In this document: in pieces, positions 21,822 to 34,861 of the stretch
How positions within the stretch are numbered: the first letter of the stretch is position 1
How the letters are laid out: each line of letters starts with the position of its first letter
NCBI GenBank assembly: GCA_014529385.2
Contig: CM043942.1
Span: 26,480,469-26,540,468 of the forward strand
DNA length: 60,000 bases
Reading direction: 5' to 3'
Origin: Adiantum capillus-veneris
Taxonomy: Eukaryota > Streptophyta > Polypodiopsida > Polypodiales > Pteridaceae
Translations under genes and position numbers: made by a program
The notes under the pieces: model-generated
The model's database searches: none
Told to the model about the DNA's origin: nothing
What the model saw: only the letters and a program-made list of their open reading frames with translations

Positions 21822-22521
21822 AATCTCATGTGTGAAGCAAAGAAGACTCTCTCTCCTTGTCAAGATTTAATGGAAATCTTACCACCTACTCCAAGCTTGT
21901 GAGAAGGGAGGCCTACACCAACAACTCTTGGCTTTGTGATGCAAATCCAAGCAAGAGCCAAGCTTCAATGCATGCTCATCTCCTCTACCATGCTAATTAC
22001 TAAGCTAAGTTATGCTAGTATGAGTGATTATGTGAGGAGATGTACATCTTTCTCGTAAGAAAACTCCTTCTTCCTCTCAATCTACTCTCATACCCCGCTA
22101 GCTCTCACCATCTTCAAAGGTGTGTGAGGTCTTGGGTCTGAGACTGTGAGGGAATTGATGTTCTGTTTGATAAGTGTTTTGCTTAGTGCATGAAGTTTCC
22201 ATCTTCATTGCACTAGCTAGTATTGAAGGAACACAAAGAATTGTATTGTAAAATGTCTCTCTTGATAGGAAAACCATAATACAAAGCCTTTTGGAGGGGG
22301 GACCGGCTCCATGAAAACCCGGTTCTCAACTGTTGTCAATTGCTTAATTTCTCTCTCTTTTGAAGTATTGTTCATGCTATCTAACTAGGTGTTATACTTA
22401 TTATTGCTCTCTCCACCCAAGCACTCTTGTTATTCTCGTTAGGAAGCTATTCTAATGAAAGTCTCACTATGTTCATGCTATTTTCCGCTACATACAAGTT
22501 ATTAGACCATTAAATGTTACA
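20929..22521 (+). repeat. Chromovirus 5' LTR
   Basis: 1,593 bp, TG...CA. It carries a (CA)19 tract at 21777-21815 that is nearly absent from the 3' LTR, and lacks the short AT-rich insertion found at 28627-28652 of the 3' LTR. The U3 part has repeated 'CCAATGAGAATTAAGC'-type segments. Confidence 0.95.
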
Positions 22522-22522
22522 T

Positions 22523-22534
22523 TGGTATCAGAGC
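22523..22534 (+). other. Chromovirus primer-binding site (initiator Met tRNA)
   Basis: TGGTATCAGAGC starts two bases after the LTR, complementary to the 3' end of initiator Met tRNA. Confidence 0.93.
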
Positions 22535-22923
22535 ACAAGGTTTCTGTTTTCTTGCTTAAGAAGGGACGTCCTCAAGCTAGCTATAAATGGTTGGTACTAT
22601 TAATTGCATGTGAGTAAGTAGAATAGGGATTTTTCAACCTTGCAGTGTGCTTGCCTTTGTGCAGTTAACGGGGCATCACCGTCGAGAGCTATGGTCTTAA
22701 TAGTGGAGTCCTATGGGGCTTGCCTACGGCTTAACCACTATTGAGCTATTAGAAGCTTGACAGGAGTCGGTGTTGTTTTGGTGTTGAACGACCCTCTCTT
22801 CTATTCCTTGCAGTTAATGGTATTCGAGCCATGGGTACAGTAGCTTGAGTGCTTTTTCTAAAGGGGTAAAGAGGAGTATCAACTAGGGCTTGAAGTGCCA
22901 AAGTACACCTAAAAGTTGTTAGA

Positions 22924-24470
22924 ATGGCTGACAATAGTAAAGAAAGTTAAATTAATGTTGATAACTTTGATTTTGCTCATGAGCAAGCTACTAATGATGC
23001 CCCAATGCTTGTTGACTATCTTGTTTCTAGGCTGCAACAAGCCATGGGCAATCCATCCCTCCAAAGTGAAGTGCAATGGTAGCTTTGTGCTCATGGGATT
23101 CTCCAAGCTCCCCACCATGATGAGAGAGCACCTAGGAAGCCTCCTTACGAGACTTCCAAAAGAGGCCTCTCTTTGATTCGGGAAGAAGAAGAGGATCCAT
23201 ATGAAGGGCTCAGAAATTTTCTCCTTGATGACGCATCTCCTTCTCAAAGGAGAATTCAAGAGCCTCCACTGAAGGAACGAGAAAGAAGTGAGTCTCCTGC
23301 CACCTCGGTGGAGATGGCTCCACGAAGACGGCGGGCTAAACACTCTCCATAACCTCCAAAACGGAGAAGACCATCGCATACTTCTCCACACTATACTTCA
23401 AAGAGGGATGACAAAAAGCAAGAGAAGAAAAAGGCAAGAAAGAGGACACCCTCTTCTCCATCTTCTTCATCCTCTTCCTCTTATGAAAGTGATGGTGAAG
23501 ACAAAGAAGATCAAGGAAAGAAAAAGGCGAGAAAGAGGTCACCCTCTTCTCCATCTTCCTCAAATTCTTCATCTTCTAAAGAAAGTGATGGTGCAACCTT
23601 TGAATCATCAAAAAGAAGAGGCCATAGGAAATCCTATGCCACGTGGAAGAGGTCGTCCAAGCTCAAGAAATTCAAAGAGGGAGGGAAGAGCATCTCTTTC
23701 CTTACCTATGATGGCACTTTTGGTGCTACGGACAAAGTCTTGGCCTTTATCCAATAATTCGATACGGCGTTTGGAGATGAGGGCTTCACAGAGTCTTTTA
23801 AGCTACACCATGTAGCTATGCACCGCCAGGCAATGGTGGTCTAGCCTATGGGCCAACGGTGAAGCTCCACAAACATGGAAAGCTTTAAGAGCTTCCATTA
23901 TGAAGCAATTTTTGGCCACCGATGCCAAAGACAAAGTACTCACCCAATGGCGAAGCTTGAAGCTCTCTCCCTACGAATCCATTCACAAATATGTAGACAA
24001 GTTTTGGGATTTACAACTCAAAGCCACTATCCTCAAGAAGTTGGGTTTTGGAGAGCAAAAGCAACAATTTTGTGCGGACTTAACTGAAGAAATTATACAC
24101 CATACTATGGTGGCCTCTCGAATCAACTTCCAAATGGGGGCTAAAAGAAATTCTAAGCCCACGAAAAACAAGGGTTTCAATGAGCCTAAGGGGAAGGACA
24201 ATGTCCAAAAGTCTCCTAAGGGCAACTCCAACAAAGCTAAAGAGAAGGGAGTTTATAAAGGCAAAAATAAACTCTCTCCTGAAGATCTTGAGCGTTCTCA
24301 CAAGGATAACCATTGTTTCAAGTGCAGCGAGCAAAGGCATGCGTACCGTGCTTGTCCCCAAAAGAACACCCGCCATGAACCTCCTAGAGCTACCTTGGTC
24401 GAAATCCAAGAGGAGGAAATTCACCACAAAGGATCTCCTCTATGCCATGCTTGGGGAAAGGTAAGAGAAC
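22924..24470 (+). pseudogene. Chromovirus Gag
   Basis: The ATG at 22924 ('MADNSKES') opens a frame that runs to about 23830 across four stops: TAA 22948, TAG 23080, TAA 23350, TAA 23755, all in frame. Two Arg/Lys-Ser blocks ('KKARKRTPSSPSSS', 'KKARKRSPSSPSSS') form a low-complexity basic region. A one-base shift near 23830 moves to the second frame: 'WSSLWANGEAPQTWKALR', 'MKQFLATDAKDKVLTQWRSL' (Gag capsid core). The CCHC knuckle 'CFKCSEQRHAYRAC' is at about 24314-24355, with Arg replacing the usual Gly before the His. Confidence 0.9.
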
Positions 24471-24919
24471 ATGATGCTTTTATTCTCTTTGACACTGGTT
24501 CTACTCACAATTTTATATCTATAGAGTTGTCCACCAAGCTAGGCATACAAGCCTACGAGATGGGAGATGTCCTACCCGCAAACGGTGCTTTCAAGGGACA
24601 AGAAGCTTCATTCACTTCCTTGATGGAAAAATTGAGGCTCCATGTCCAACTCTATGTGGACAAAGAGGATGTAATCCTAGGGGTACCTAGGTTTGATTGC
24701 ATGGTTGCCAATGTTAAATTCCTTGAAAGGAGAATCTCCATTAAGTTCAGGGAAAAAGATATGTATATAGATGCTAAGAAAATGGGTAACACTATACCCA
24801 TTGTACATACACAAGCTTTCAACAAGTCAATAAAGAGCTCTATTTCCATGTACATGATTTTTGTTAAAGATTCTCAAAATGAACCTAATGTTTTAGCAAA
24901 ATAAAATATACACAATTAA
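24471..24919 (+). pseudogene. Chromovirus protease
   Basis: Active site 'LFDTGSTHNFIS' at about 24485-24520, with the DTGS triad intact, then 'DVILGVPRFD' as the second conserved segment. The frame is shared with Gag upstream and RT downstream, as expected of a fused Gag-Pol, but two TAA codons (24902-24904, 24917-24919) close it. Confidence 0.9.
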
Positions 24920-26300
24920 AAGGGATTAGAGTTATCCAATTTTCTCAAGGGGTTTCAAAATGACTTTATTGACGACATCCCTTCTGAGCTACCTCCTAAA
25001 CGAGGCAATGATGACCATGCAATTGAACTTCTTCCAGGAAGTTCACCGCCTAACAAACCTCCTTATAGAGTTTCTCAATCTCAACAAGAGGAGATGATGC
25101 GGCAAGTGCATAAGTTAGTTGAGAAGGGCATGGTTAGGCCTAGCTCATCTCCATTCTGTTCTTCTGTGCTACTAGTGCAAAAGAAAGACGGCACATATCG
25201 TATTTGTATCGACTATAGAGCACTAAATAGGATCACTAGCAAGAATAGGTTTCCTGTTCCACGGGTAGAAGACCTATTTGAGAAGCTACAAGGATCCACC
25301 TATTTCAGTAGGATTGACCTAAAAAGTGGCTATCATCAAATAAGGATAGTTGATCAAGACATTGTAAAGACCACATTTCACACTACGTTTGGTCTTTACG
25401 AATACATTGTCATGCCTTTTGGCTTGACCAATGCACCAGCCACATTCAACCACTTGATAGAGAAGCTATTCAGGCCTCACCGAACCTTTATTGGAGTGTT
25501 CTTTGATAATATCATCATCTACTCTAATTCATTAGACAAACACAAGCAACACCTCCAGGTAATATTTCAAGTTCTAAGAGAGAATAAACTTTATGTTAAT
25601 CGAAAGAAAAGTGAATTTTTCTTACAAGAGATTCAGTATTTAGGTCACATTATCTCTCAAGATGGCATCCAAATGGATCCATCAAAGTTAGAGGTAATAA
25701 AAGGATGGCCTAAACCAAGGAATCTTCATGAATTAAGAAGCTTTATAGGTATGTGCGCATACTATAGATGCTTCATAGAAAAGTTCTCACTAATAGCAGG
25801 ACCATTACATGACCTAACAAAGAAAAACGTTAGGTACACATGGTCTACCAAGGAGAACAATGCTTTTGAAGATCTTAAAGAAAAGCTTTTCTCTCAACTT
25901 GCGCTTACACTACCGGATCTCTCAAAGCCATTTGAGGTCCAATGTGATACTTGTGGTGATTGCCTTGGAGCTGTATTGCTTCAAGAAGGGCACGCCATAG
26001 GCTATGAAAGTCAAAGGCTCGACCCTGTTGAGCAAGATCTAGGCTTTTATATAAAAAGGAACTCCTTGCAGTTCTACATGCCTTAGACTCATGGAAGCAC
26101 TATTTATTGGGGACTCCTTTCATTCTGCAAACGGATCACCAAAGTCTTAAGTACTTCAGGACTTAAACCAAGCTCTCCAACAAACATTGAGGTGGGCAAA
26201 CTTTCTTTCGCAATTTCATTTTCATATTGCTCACATTGTTGGCAAGCATAATCAAGTAGCCGATGCACTCTCAAGATGGCCAAGAGTGAATGCGGTTTCC
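24920..26300 (+). pseudogene. Chromovirus reverse transcriptase and RNase H
   Basis: In frame with the protease after the two TAAs. RT motifs: 'EKGMVRPSSSPFCSSVLLVQKK', 'DYRALN', 'YFSRIDLKSGYHQIR', 'PFGLTNAPATF', then 'VFFDNIIIYS' at 25499-25525, where the second catalytic Asp of the usual (F/Y)xDD is Asn, an inactivating change. 'YLGHIISQDGIQ' and 'SFIGMCAYYR' follow. RNase H 'FEVQCDTCGDCLGAVL', then a frameshift near 26050, 'LDSWKHYLLGTPFILQTDHQSLKYF', a TAA at 26164 and another shift near 26175 into 'HIVGKHNQVADALSR'. Confidence 0.93.
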
Positions 26301-27420
26301 ATAGAAACTCACAATGATCTATCTTCTATGATAGATGAGTATGCTATTAATCCCGAGTTTAGAGATGTGATTTCAGCTCTTGCACTAGGGAAGAAAGAGG
26401 AACCATTTACTTTACAAGATGGTTATCTTTTCTATGGCAATAGACTATGCGTTACTAGCTCACTACGTGAGAAAGTAATGTATGAATCTCATGCTCCTCC
26501 TTATGCAGGGCATTGAGGGACTCAGTCTACCCTAAAGGGGATTGAAACAAATTTCTATTGGTCTACCATGAAAGAAAACATACAAGAGTATGTTTCTAAA
26601 TGTGTGGTATGCCAAAAGACGAAGTTTGATAGAGGGAAGCAACCTGGATTGCTTCAACCTCTGCCAATCCCTAATTCACCATGGGAGAGCATATCCATGG
26701 ATTTTATCTTTGGATTGCCTAAGTCTATCCATGGGAATATGGGAATATGGACGATAGTAGACAGGTTCAGTAAACAAACTCATTTTATACCTGTCAGCAA
26801 GACTATCAAAGCCCATCAAATGGCAACCCTCTTCATTTCACAAATCTTCAAGTACCATGGCTTGCCAATGTCCATAGTGTCGGATAGAGATCCTAGAACG
26901 ACAAGTAATTTTTGGAAGGGTCTCTTTGAGAATTTAGGAACAAGGCTAAACTTCTCTTCGGCCTATCACCCGCAAACAAATGGCCAAAGTGAAATAGCTA
27001 ACATAACAATTCTCGATCTACTAAAAGCCTATGTAACGGAAGTAGATCAAAGTACCCAATGGGAGAAGTACTTACCCTTAGTGGAGTATGCCTACAATAA
27101 CACTATACATACTTCCACGGGAAAAGCACCTTTTGAGGTAATTGAGGGCAGATCAAAAAGTCCCTTGCTACTTAAGGTACACGGGAAGATCTTCGTTGCA
27201 GATGAGTATAGCCAAAACCTACAAGAATCTTTCCACAAGATTAAGGATGCTATCTCTATCTCACAGCAAAGGCAAAAGGCTGCGCAGCGGACAAGCACAG
27301 AAGAGCCCAAGACTTTAAAGAAAATGATTGGGTCTTACTCAAATTTCCCAAGGCTGGATTAAGGCACACGACGGGCAAGAATCCTACGAGACACCAAAAG
27401 TACTATGCTAGGTACTATGG
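26301..27420 (+). pseudogene. Chromovirus integrase
   Basis: 'GNRLCVTSSLREKVMYESHAPP' begins the zinc-binding region, interrupted by TGA 26514-26516. 'CVVCQKTKFDRGKQPGLLQPL' supplies its two cysteines. DDE triad: 'SMDFIFGLP', 'IVSDRDPRTTSNFW', 'YHPQTNGQSEIAN'. Then 'EYAYNNTIHTSTGKAPFEV'. A frameshift near 27290 separates the C-terminal domain ('NDWVLLKFPK' in the new frame). Confidence 0.93.
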
Positions 27421-27769
27421 TCCCATCCAAATTCTTAGGCCAATCAAAGAGATGGCCTATCAACTCAAGTTGCCCAAACATTGGCTCATACACAATGCTT
27501 TCCATGTGACCCTACTAAAGCCTTACAAAGGAGAGCCACCTCAAGAACCAACTATTGAAGACCCACCGGAGATTGAGGACCAAGAAGAGGTGTTGCAGAC
27601 TGAGTCCATTCTCCGACATGAAGACAAGGTACTAAGAGGCGGTAAGACTATCCAAAAAGATCTTATTAAGTTTGAGAATTATCCTTTTGAAGATGCTAGA
27701 TGGATGCAAGGCATACAATTAAAGGATAACCTAAACCTTGTCAATGCTTACAATGCTTCCCTGGAGTAA
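27421..27769 (+). pseudogene. Chromovirus integrase C-terminus with chromodomain
   Basis: 'YGPIQILRPIKEMAYQLKLP' and 'HNAFHVTLLKPYKG' are the typical GPY/F-type tail. 'EVLQTESILRHEDKVLRGG' then 'KDLIKFENYPFEDARWM' is a chromodomain (E.IL.H, LIK(W/F), DA.W pattern). Chromodomains direct integration to modified chromatin and define chromoviruses. It ends at TAA 27767-27769. Confidence 0.85.
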
Positions 27770-28123
27770 CCAAATGTACAAATGTTAAAAGTGAACAAAT
27801 TTTTTGTCTTATAAGACTCTCTTTTTCTTTATTGAGCACAAAAATGAAGTAGTATGCATGCTTAGGTCAAGTTTGCGGAGACGACTTCTCCTAAACACCA
27901 AGTAGAGCTTGCCACTCTACTATGGAAGATTGATAGGACTAATGTGCAGACATGCTTGTGGCAGCTTAGGCTCTCAAGTGCCAAATGGACTAGTCATCCA
28001 TTTTGAAACGATGTCGTAGGGTAACATAGGGATCCTCTACCCGCTAGGAAAAAGGACTAATGAATTTGATCTATCTTCTCTAACCCATAGTCCAGGACGA
28101 CTATGATTTCAAGAGAGAGGTAA
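27770..28123 (+). other. Chromovirus 3' untranslated region and polypurine tract
   Basis: About 350 bp without ORF, ending in AAGAGAGAGGTAA (28111-28123) against the 3' LTR start. Confidence 0.8.
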
Positions 28124-29693
28124 TGTCATAATATCCGGTATCTAATTCTTCTAAATGATTTTCTCATATTAAACTGATCATTTAATATGGGGAAGTGCCA
28201 CGAAAGAAAAAGCTAGAATATTGGTTAAGCTAGGAGACCGGCCACAGTAGGGATCCAAAGGAGGGAAAATAGGGACCCGAAAGGGGGGCCATCTGCAAAA
28301 GAGCAATGTGCACCAATGGGCTTAAAAGACCCTAAGGTTCAGCCCATTAAGACTTCCAAAATGCTAAGGTTCTGTCCAAAGGTCAAAAGCCTAGGGAGAT
28401 TGGATGCTTTGTGTGTATCGCGAAAGACTTCAACCATTCCTACATAGGAGGGGGCGAGCCCTAGAAGAAGGAGATGAGAGAGAAACTCACACACGCAAAC
28501 ACAAGGTCCCTTTACACAAAGGGAATGAGGGACACATGTCAGCTCCCTAGCCCAACTGCCCACAAGGTGTACTCAGTTCCTATTGGATGTCCTTGGAGGT
28601 GGACCAATGAGAATTAAGCTTGAGTAAATCTAGTTTAATTAATTTAAAAAAACTTAATAAAAGAACCAATAAGAATTAAGCTCTCTAGAAGACTATTGGA
28701 TAGTCTCCCAAGGGGTCCAATGAGCATTCATCAGTGGCTTGCCTGATTCCTATTGGCCAGGAGGCAAAAGAGGTCCAATAAGTGTTTAGTTGAATTAGGT
28801 AATTACCTAAAGCTCTCACAAAAGGGGAAAGGGGAACACATGTCAGAAGACTATCACTTATGCTGCTTAATTTCCATCGACTAGGCCTAGGGAGGTCCAA
28901 TGAGGTGTGAGGATGAGCAAATAGCAAGAGGGGTCGACCAAGAGAGAGAGGGGGCTGATTTTTGGAAGGCATTATCACACACACACTCACACAATCTCAT
29001 GTGTGAAGCAAAGAAGACTCTCTCTCCTTGTCAAGCTTTAATGGAAAGCTTAACACCTACTCCAAGGTTGTGAGAAGGGAGGCCTACACCAACAACTCTT
29101 GGCTTTGTGATGCAAATCCAACCAAGAGCCAAGCTTCAATGCATGCTCATCTCCTCTACCATGCTAATTACTAAGCTAAGCTATGCTAGTATGAGTGATT
29201 ATGTGAGAAGATGTACATCTTTCTCGTAAGAAAACTCCTTCTTCCTCTCAATCTACTCTCATACCCCGCTAGCTCTCACCATCTTTGAAGGTGTGTGAGG
29301 TCTTGGTTCTGAGACCGTGAGGGAATTGATGTTGTGTTTGATAAGTGTTTTGCTTAGTGCATGAAGTTTCCATCTTCATTGCACTAGCTAGTATTGAAGG
29401 AACACAAAGGATTGTATTGTAAAATGTGTCTCTTGATGGGAGAAACCATTATACAAAGCCTTTTGGAGGGGGGACTGGCTCTATGCAAATCCGGTCCTCA
29501 ACTGTTGTCAATTGCTTAATTTCTCTCTCTTTTGAAGTATTGTTCATGCTATCTAACCAGGTGTTATACTTTTGGTTGCTTTCTCCACCCAAGCATTGTT
29601 GTTATTCTCATTAGGAAGCTATTCTAATGAAATGCTCACTATGTTCATGCTATGTTCCACTACACACAAGTTATTGGACCATTAAATGTTACA
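28124..29693 (+). repeat. Chromovirus 3' LTR
   Basis: 1,570 bp, homologous end to end with 20929-22521; differs by substitutions, a missing CA tract and a 9-base deletion near 28372. Confidence 0.95.
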
Positions 29694-30858
<1,165 letters not shown>

Positions 30859-32330
30859 TTGCCTGTGGCCCCTATGTTTTGCTACTCTCTATGCAACATG
30901 AATCCATCACACCTTCAGAGTAACGTCTCAGGCAAGCCAAAAGAGCAAGGAAGAACCCTAGAAGCACCTGGAGTTCAGGTTGTCCACCAATTTTTGAGTG
31001 CCACGAGACAATTAAAGCTTCAACCACACCCATCTCAATTACCCCCATTACCAAAATTCACATTCAAGCCGTTGGGAGGCCAAACACCCATCAACCACCA
31101 ATAAAGGCTCAATCAACCCTAAAAAAAAAAGGGGCATCAAAATTCAGTGGGAAAGAATCCTAGGATGCTAACATTCATGTGGGGCAGTTTGAGACTAGGT
31201 GGTCTGCAAGTGGGTATGATGTGTTGTATAATGATGCAGTTAAAAAGAAGAATTTTATAGCCACACTACAGGGAAAGGCCATGACATGGTTCATGCAATA
31301 TGGCATACCTTCCTAGATTATGATACTTTGATGTTTAGATTTTGGCAATGTTCAAGGTTGGAAAAACCCTTGAAGATGTCTTGAAAAAAATCATGAAAAT
31401 CAAGCAAAAATATTTGCTAGTAGATGAATATGCACAACAGTTTAGGAATTTGATAAATAGACTACAAGGAAATCAAAGACCATCTTGGGAGCAATTAGGG
31501 GATTATTTTTGCAAGGGACTAAGAAAGAAGCTCAAAGTGCTGCTGTAATCATGCACACCTTACTCAACAACATGACTTTGGTAATCTGGTGGGTGCAGCA
31601 ATGAGAGTTGAAAGGAGATATGGAACAAGTGAACATAAGAAAATTAAGAAGAAGAAATCCCGATAGGATTTAGATTCAGAAGAGGAAGATTTAGATGAAG
31701 ATGAGGATGAAGATTTAGGTACTCATTTAGATGAAGAGTCAGACATTGATCAAGATGAAAAATACATGGAAAGAAACGAAGAAAAAGAGTTCAAAGAAAA
31801 AGAAGGATCTCAAAAAAAATACGTAGAAGAGCAAAGGAAGGAAGAAAAATGGTAAATCAAATTCTGAAGGCACCTCTAATATCAAGTTGATTCTAGAGAA
31901 GCTAAAAGAGATCCAACCTTCACCTTTTACAAATCCGTACAAACCACCATTTTGCCAAGTATGTTAGAGACCTGTGCATGATTATGAGAATTGCTATTAT
32001 AACCCTAATTTCAGGGGAAGGAGACCAAGACATATTCTTTCCAACATGGAATCAAGGGTAAATGTGGTAGCACCACAACCCTTCAGGACCAAATTTCAGA
32101 ACACAATCTCACCTAGGATATTTCAGCAAGGGAACTAGAAGAATGTGGAGAGGAATGACAACAACAAAACAATCCATTACAACCCTGCACTTATTGTGGA
32201 ACTTTGGGACACAAGCAGGGCCCTAGTTCTGTATTGTGGTGCAAGCATAAGAATGAGAGGGGCATCACAATTGTGAATTATAATCCTAAATGCAGTTCTC
32301 TTGATAGAGATTTCTCTTAAAGTTGAAAAA
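30859..32330 (+). pseudogene. Gag of a second decayed Ty3/gypsy element
   Basis: Proline-rich start (30900-31104), then in one frame 'GASKFSGKES', a TAG, 'DANIHVGQFETRWSASGYD', 'FIATLQGKAMTWF', the Gag capsid core. 'ISLTEEYAQ'-like sequence 'LVDEYAQQFRNLINRL' lies at 31410-31460. The acidic stretch 31670-31800 is followed by a CCHC knuckle 'C-QV-C...H-DYEN-C' near 31956-31998. A TAG stands between the second Cys and the His, inside the zinc knuckle itself. A second weak C..C..GH segment is near 32190. Confidence 0.75.
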
Positions 32331-32759
32331 TAGCAAAGCTAGCCAAAAAGAAGAGAATGAACAAGTCTCCTAAAATGTTCTCAATGGGATTGACAAGTGT
32401 CAAAGGTGATAGAAATCACTACTTTCAATGTGATTGTTCTACATGTATCTAGTTTGAGAAAGTGTTGGAGAAACCTCTAGAGGTGGAAATTTTAGCAATT
32501 ACAAGGTCAAAAGGCAAACTGAATGAGGAACAAGATGATTAAGGGAATAGTCCTAAAGGTCCCATTGATTGGGAAGCCCATGATAAGATCAGAATGGGGG
32601 CACTGAAGGAAATTCACTTAAACCAAGACACTGAAGGATCTACAAATCCATGTCCAGCAGGGACAATGCAGGCATTGTGGGGAAATCTAGGAATGAGATC
32701 CTTAGAAGGGGCAAGATTAGTAACAGAGGCACATGATGAACCCCAATTATGCTAAATAA

Positions 32760-33660
32760 GTGAAAGATGAGATCAATAAATTGTTGGAAGTTGGCTTCAT
32801 TTACGTAGTGGATAAGGTGACTTGGATATCACCAATTGTTGTTGTCCCAAAGAAGAATGGGAAAATCACGGTTTGTGTAGATAATAAGAAATTGAATGTT
32901 GCAACAATCACTGATCAATTGCCTTTACCATACTGTGACACAATGCTGGTGAGGAGATGTATAGTTTTTGGATGGTTTCAATGGATGTATAGTTTTTGGA
33001 TGGTTTCAATGGATATGATCAAATCAAGATGGACCTAAAGGACAAGGATAAAACAAGTTTTATAACTGGATGGGGAGTGTATGCTTCCACAATCATAAAT
33101 TTTGGTCTGAAGAATGTACAATCTACTTTTTAGAAGTGGGTCATGGAGATGTTTTATCCTTATATGACTACCTTCATGAAGGTATTATGAATTCAATGTT
33201 TCAAGGAAAAAGGAAGATCACTTGAAGGATTTGAGGTTGTGATTTGAGAAATGCAAAGAGTCCAAATTTTCATTAAACCCTATAAAATTTTCCTTTGCTG
33301 TGAAAAGAGACATTTTGTTGGGGCATATCATCAATAAAAAAGGGATTGCAATGGATCCAAGAAAAATGGAAGCAATTGTAAAAGCTTCACCACAAAAGAT
33401 AGTGAAGCAACTAATGAGGTTCATTGGTCAAGTGAAGTGGCATAGAAAGTTCTTGAGGTACATGTTCCATCTTGGAGATGATTTTTGGACTGCAAAAATT
33501 CAGGCACTACTTATTGTCAAATAAAGTAGTCATTTATGTGGATCATCAAGCTTTGATATACCTGGTTAACAAGCCCCATCGTTGAAGAAGATTGGTTAGG
33601 TGGGTGTTGCTAATCCAAAAATTTGATCATAAAGTGATTTACAGGCCAGGTCAAGAGTAA
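32760..33660 (+). pseudogene. RT and RNase H of the second decayed gypsy element
   Basis: 'EINKLLEVGFI', 'WISPIVVVPKKNGK' and 'VDNKKLN' identify the RT N-terminus. A perfect 28-base tandem duplication (32957-32984, 32985-33012) destroys the 'SFLDGFNGYDQI' motif. The palm core with the catalytic Asp pair is not readable. 'ILLGHIINKKGIAMDP' and 'LMRFIGQVKWHRKF' follow. RNase H end: 'VVIYVDHQALIYLVNKP' near 33525-33575. Closely parallels the RT at 10.1-11.4 kb, so the two are probably one family. A deletion of early RNase H is likely. Confidence 0.82.
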
Positions 33661-33699
33661 GTGATAGAAGATTACCTAAGAAGGCTATCTATATGAGAA

Positions 33700-34650
33700 G
33701 CCCATATTGAAGACATAGATGAATCGCATGATGCAAGTTTGTATCCAATAGAGTTGGTTGATGATGAATATTCTTGGTATGAAGACATGCTGCATTTCTT
33801 GCTTTAGGGAGATTCTAAAAAACATGCCAGTAGTGAAGAGGAAAAAGTTGGCATGTAGAAGCAGAACATTTATAGTTATCATGGGGGTCCTCAACAAGGG
33901 GGAGATAAATCAAATTTTAAGAAGCTGTGTTCAGAAGTTTGAAAAAGAGGTGATATTGGTTGTAGCACATGCAAGTGATGCATGTGGTAACTTTTTAGGG
34001 GACATTACTACAAACAAGATTTTTCAGGCTCGTTTGTGGTGGCCCTCAATTTTCAAGGATTCTCATGAGTATAAGAATCCTTGTTTGACTTGCCAAAGAG
34101 ATGATAGACCATTGGATGTAAATAGAGAACCACTGCAACCAATACTTCCACTTGAGTCCTTTCAAAAGTAGGTTCTTTTGTGGGACTTGTTAAACCGACT
34201 ATAAATTATACATGTACAAAATATATTTTGGTGGCAATAGATTATTGCGCCAAATGGGTGTAAGCACAAGAAATGAAGGATAATAGAACACAGAGTGTGG
34301 CAAAGTTTTTGTACAAGGACATTATGACTGAGGTCGTTTCAATATCAAAGTAATCAAGAAGTTGACTGAATATCATTCGATTATCCACAAGAACTCTACA
34401 ATGTATTATCCTCAAGTAAATGGTTAGGCAAAGTCAACAAATAGAACTTTGATCAGGATTTTACGAAGAATGGTTTCAAAAATAGGAAGGATTGGGATAC
34501 AAAATTGGATTTTGCTCTACCTACATTCAAGACAGCTCTCAAACTCAGTACAAGGATGACACCATTTAAGATGGTGTATGGACTAGAGGCTATTGTGCCA
34601 ATGGAGTTTGTAGTTCCAAGTATAAGGATTGCAGTAATGTGCTCATTCAT
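33700..34650 (+). pseudogene. Integrase of the second decayed gypsy element
   Basis: 'VAHASDACGNFLGDITTNKIFQ', 'LWWPSIFKDSHEY' and 'CLTCQRDDRPL' are the zinc-binding region. 'ILVAIDYCAKWV' follows the first-Asp position, then a gap where the second Asp motif should be, then 'NSTMYYPQVNG' and 'STNRTLIRIL', 'MTPFKMVYGLEAIVPMEFV'. It ends near 34650, where homology to the 12.3-kb integrase stops; the C-terminus and LTR are missing. Confidence 0.8.
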
Positions 34651-34861
34651 TGATCCATCAATTAAAACATAAAAGCATTCTTTTATAACTTTCCATGCCC
34701 CTTGGTGCCTCTACCTAGGCAACCCTTGAATGCTCCCACACAAACTTAGTTTAAGGACTAGGGATTAGTGCACACTATTATGGTTTAAGACCTATTTGTA
34801 CACCTTTTTTCAAGGGCCAGAGGCCCCATAGACACAAATTGCCTTTATACACTTTTGGAAC

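Larger units (their letters stand above)
20929..29693 (+). mobile_element. Ty3/gypsy chromovirus, complete structure, decayed coding
   Basis: An 8,765-bp element. LTRs at 20929-22521 and 28124-29693 start TGTCATAAT and end ATGTTACA. Perfect AAGGG target-site duplications lie at 20924-20928 and 29694-29698. Primer-binding site, Gag with zinc knuckle, protease, RT, RNase H, integrase, chromodomain and polypurine tract all occur in the expected order. The LTRs differ by many substitutions and small indels, by eye about one per 15-20 bases in the parts compared, so the insertion is old. At least eight stops and several frameshifts lie in gag-pol. Confidence 0.96.
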
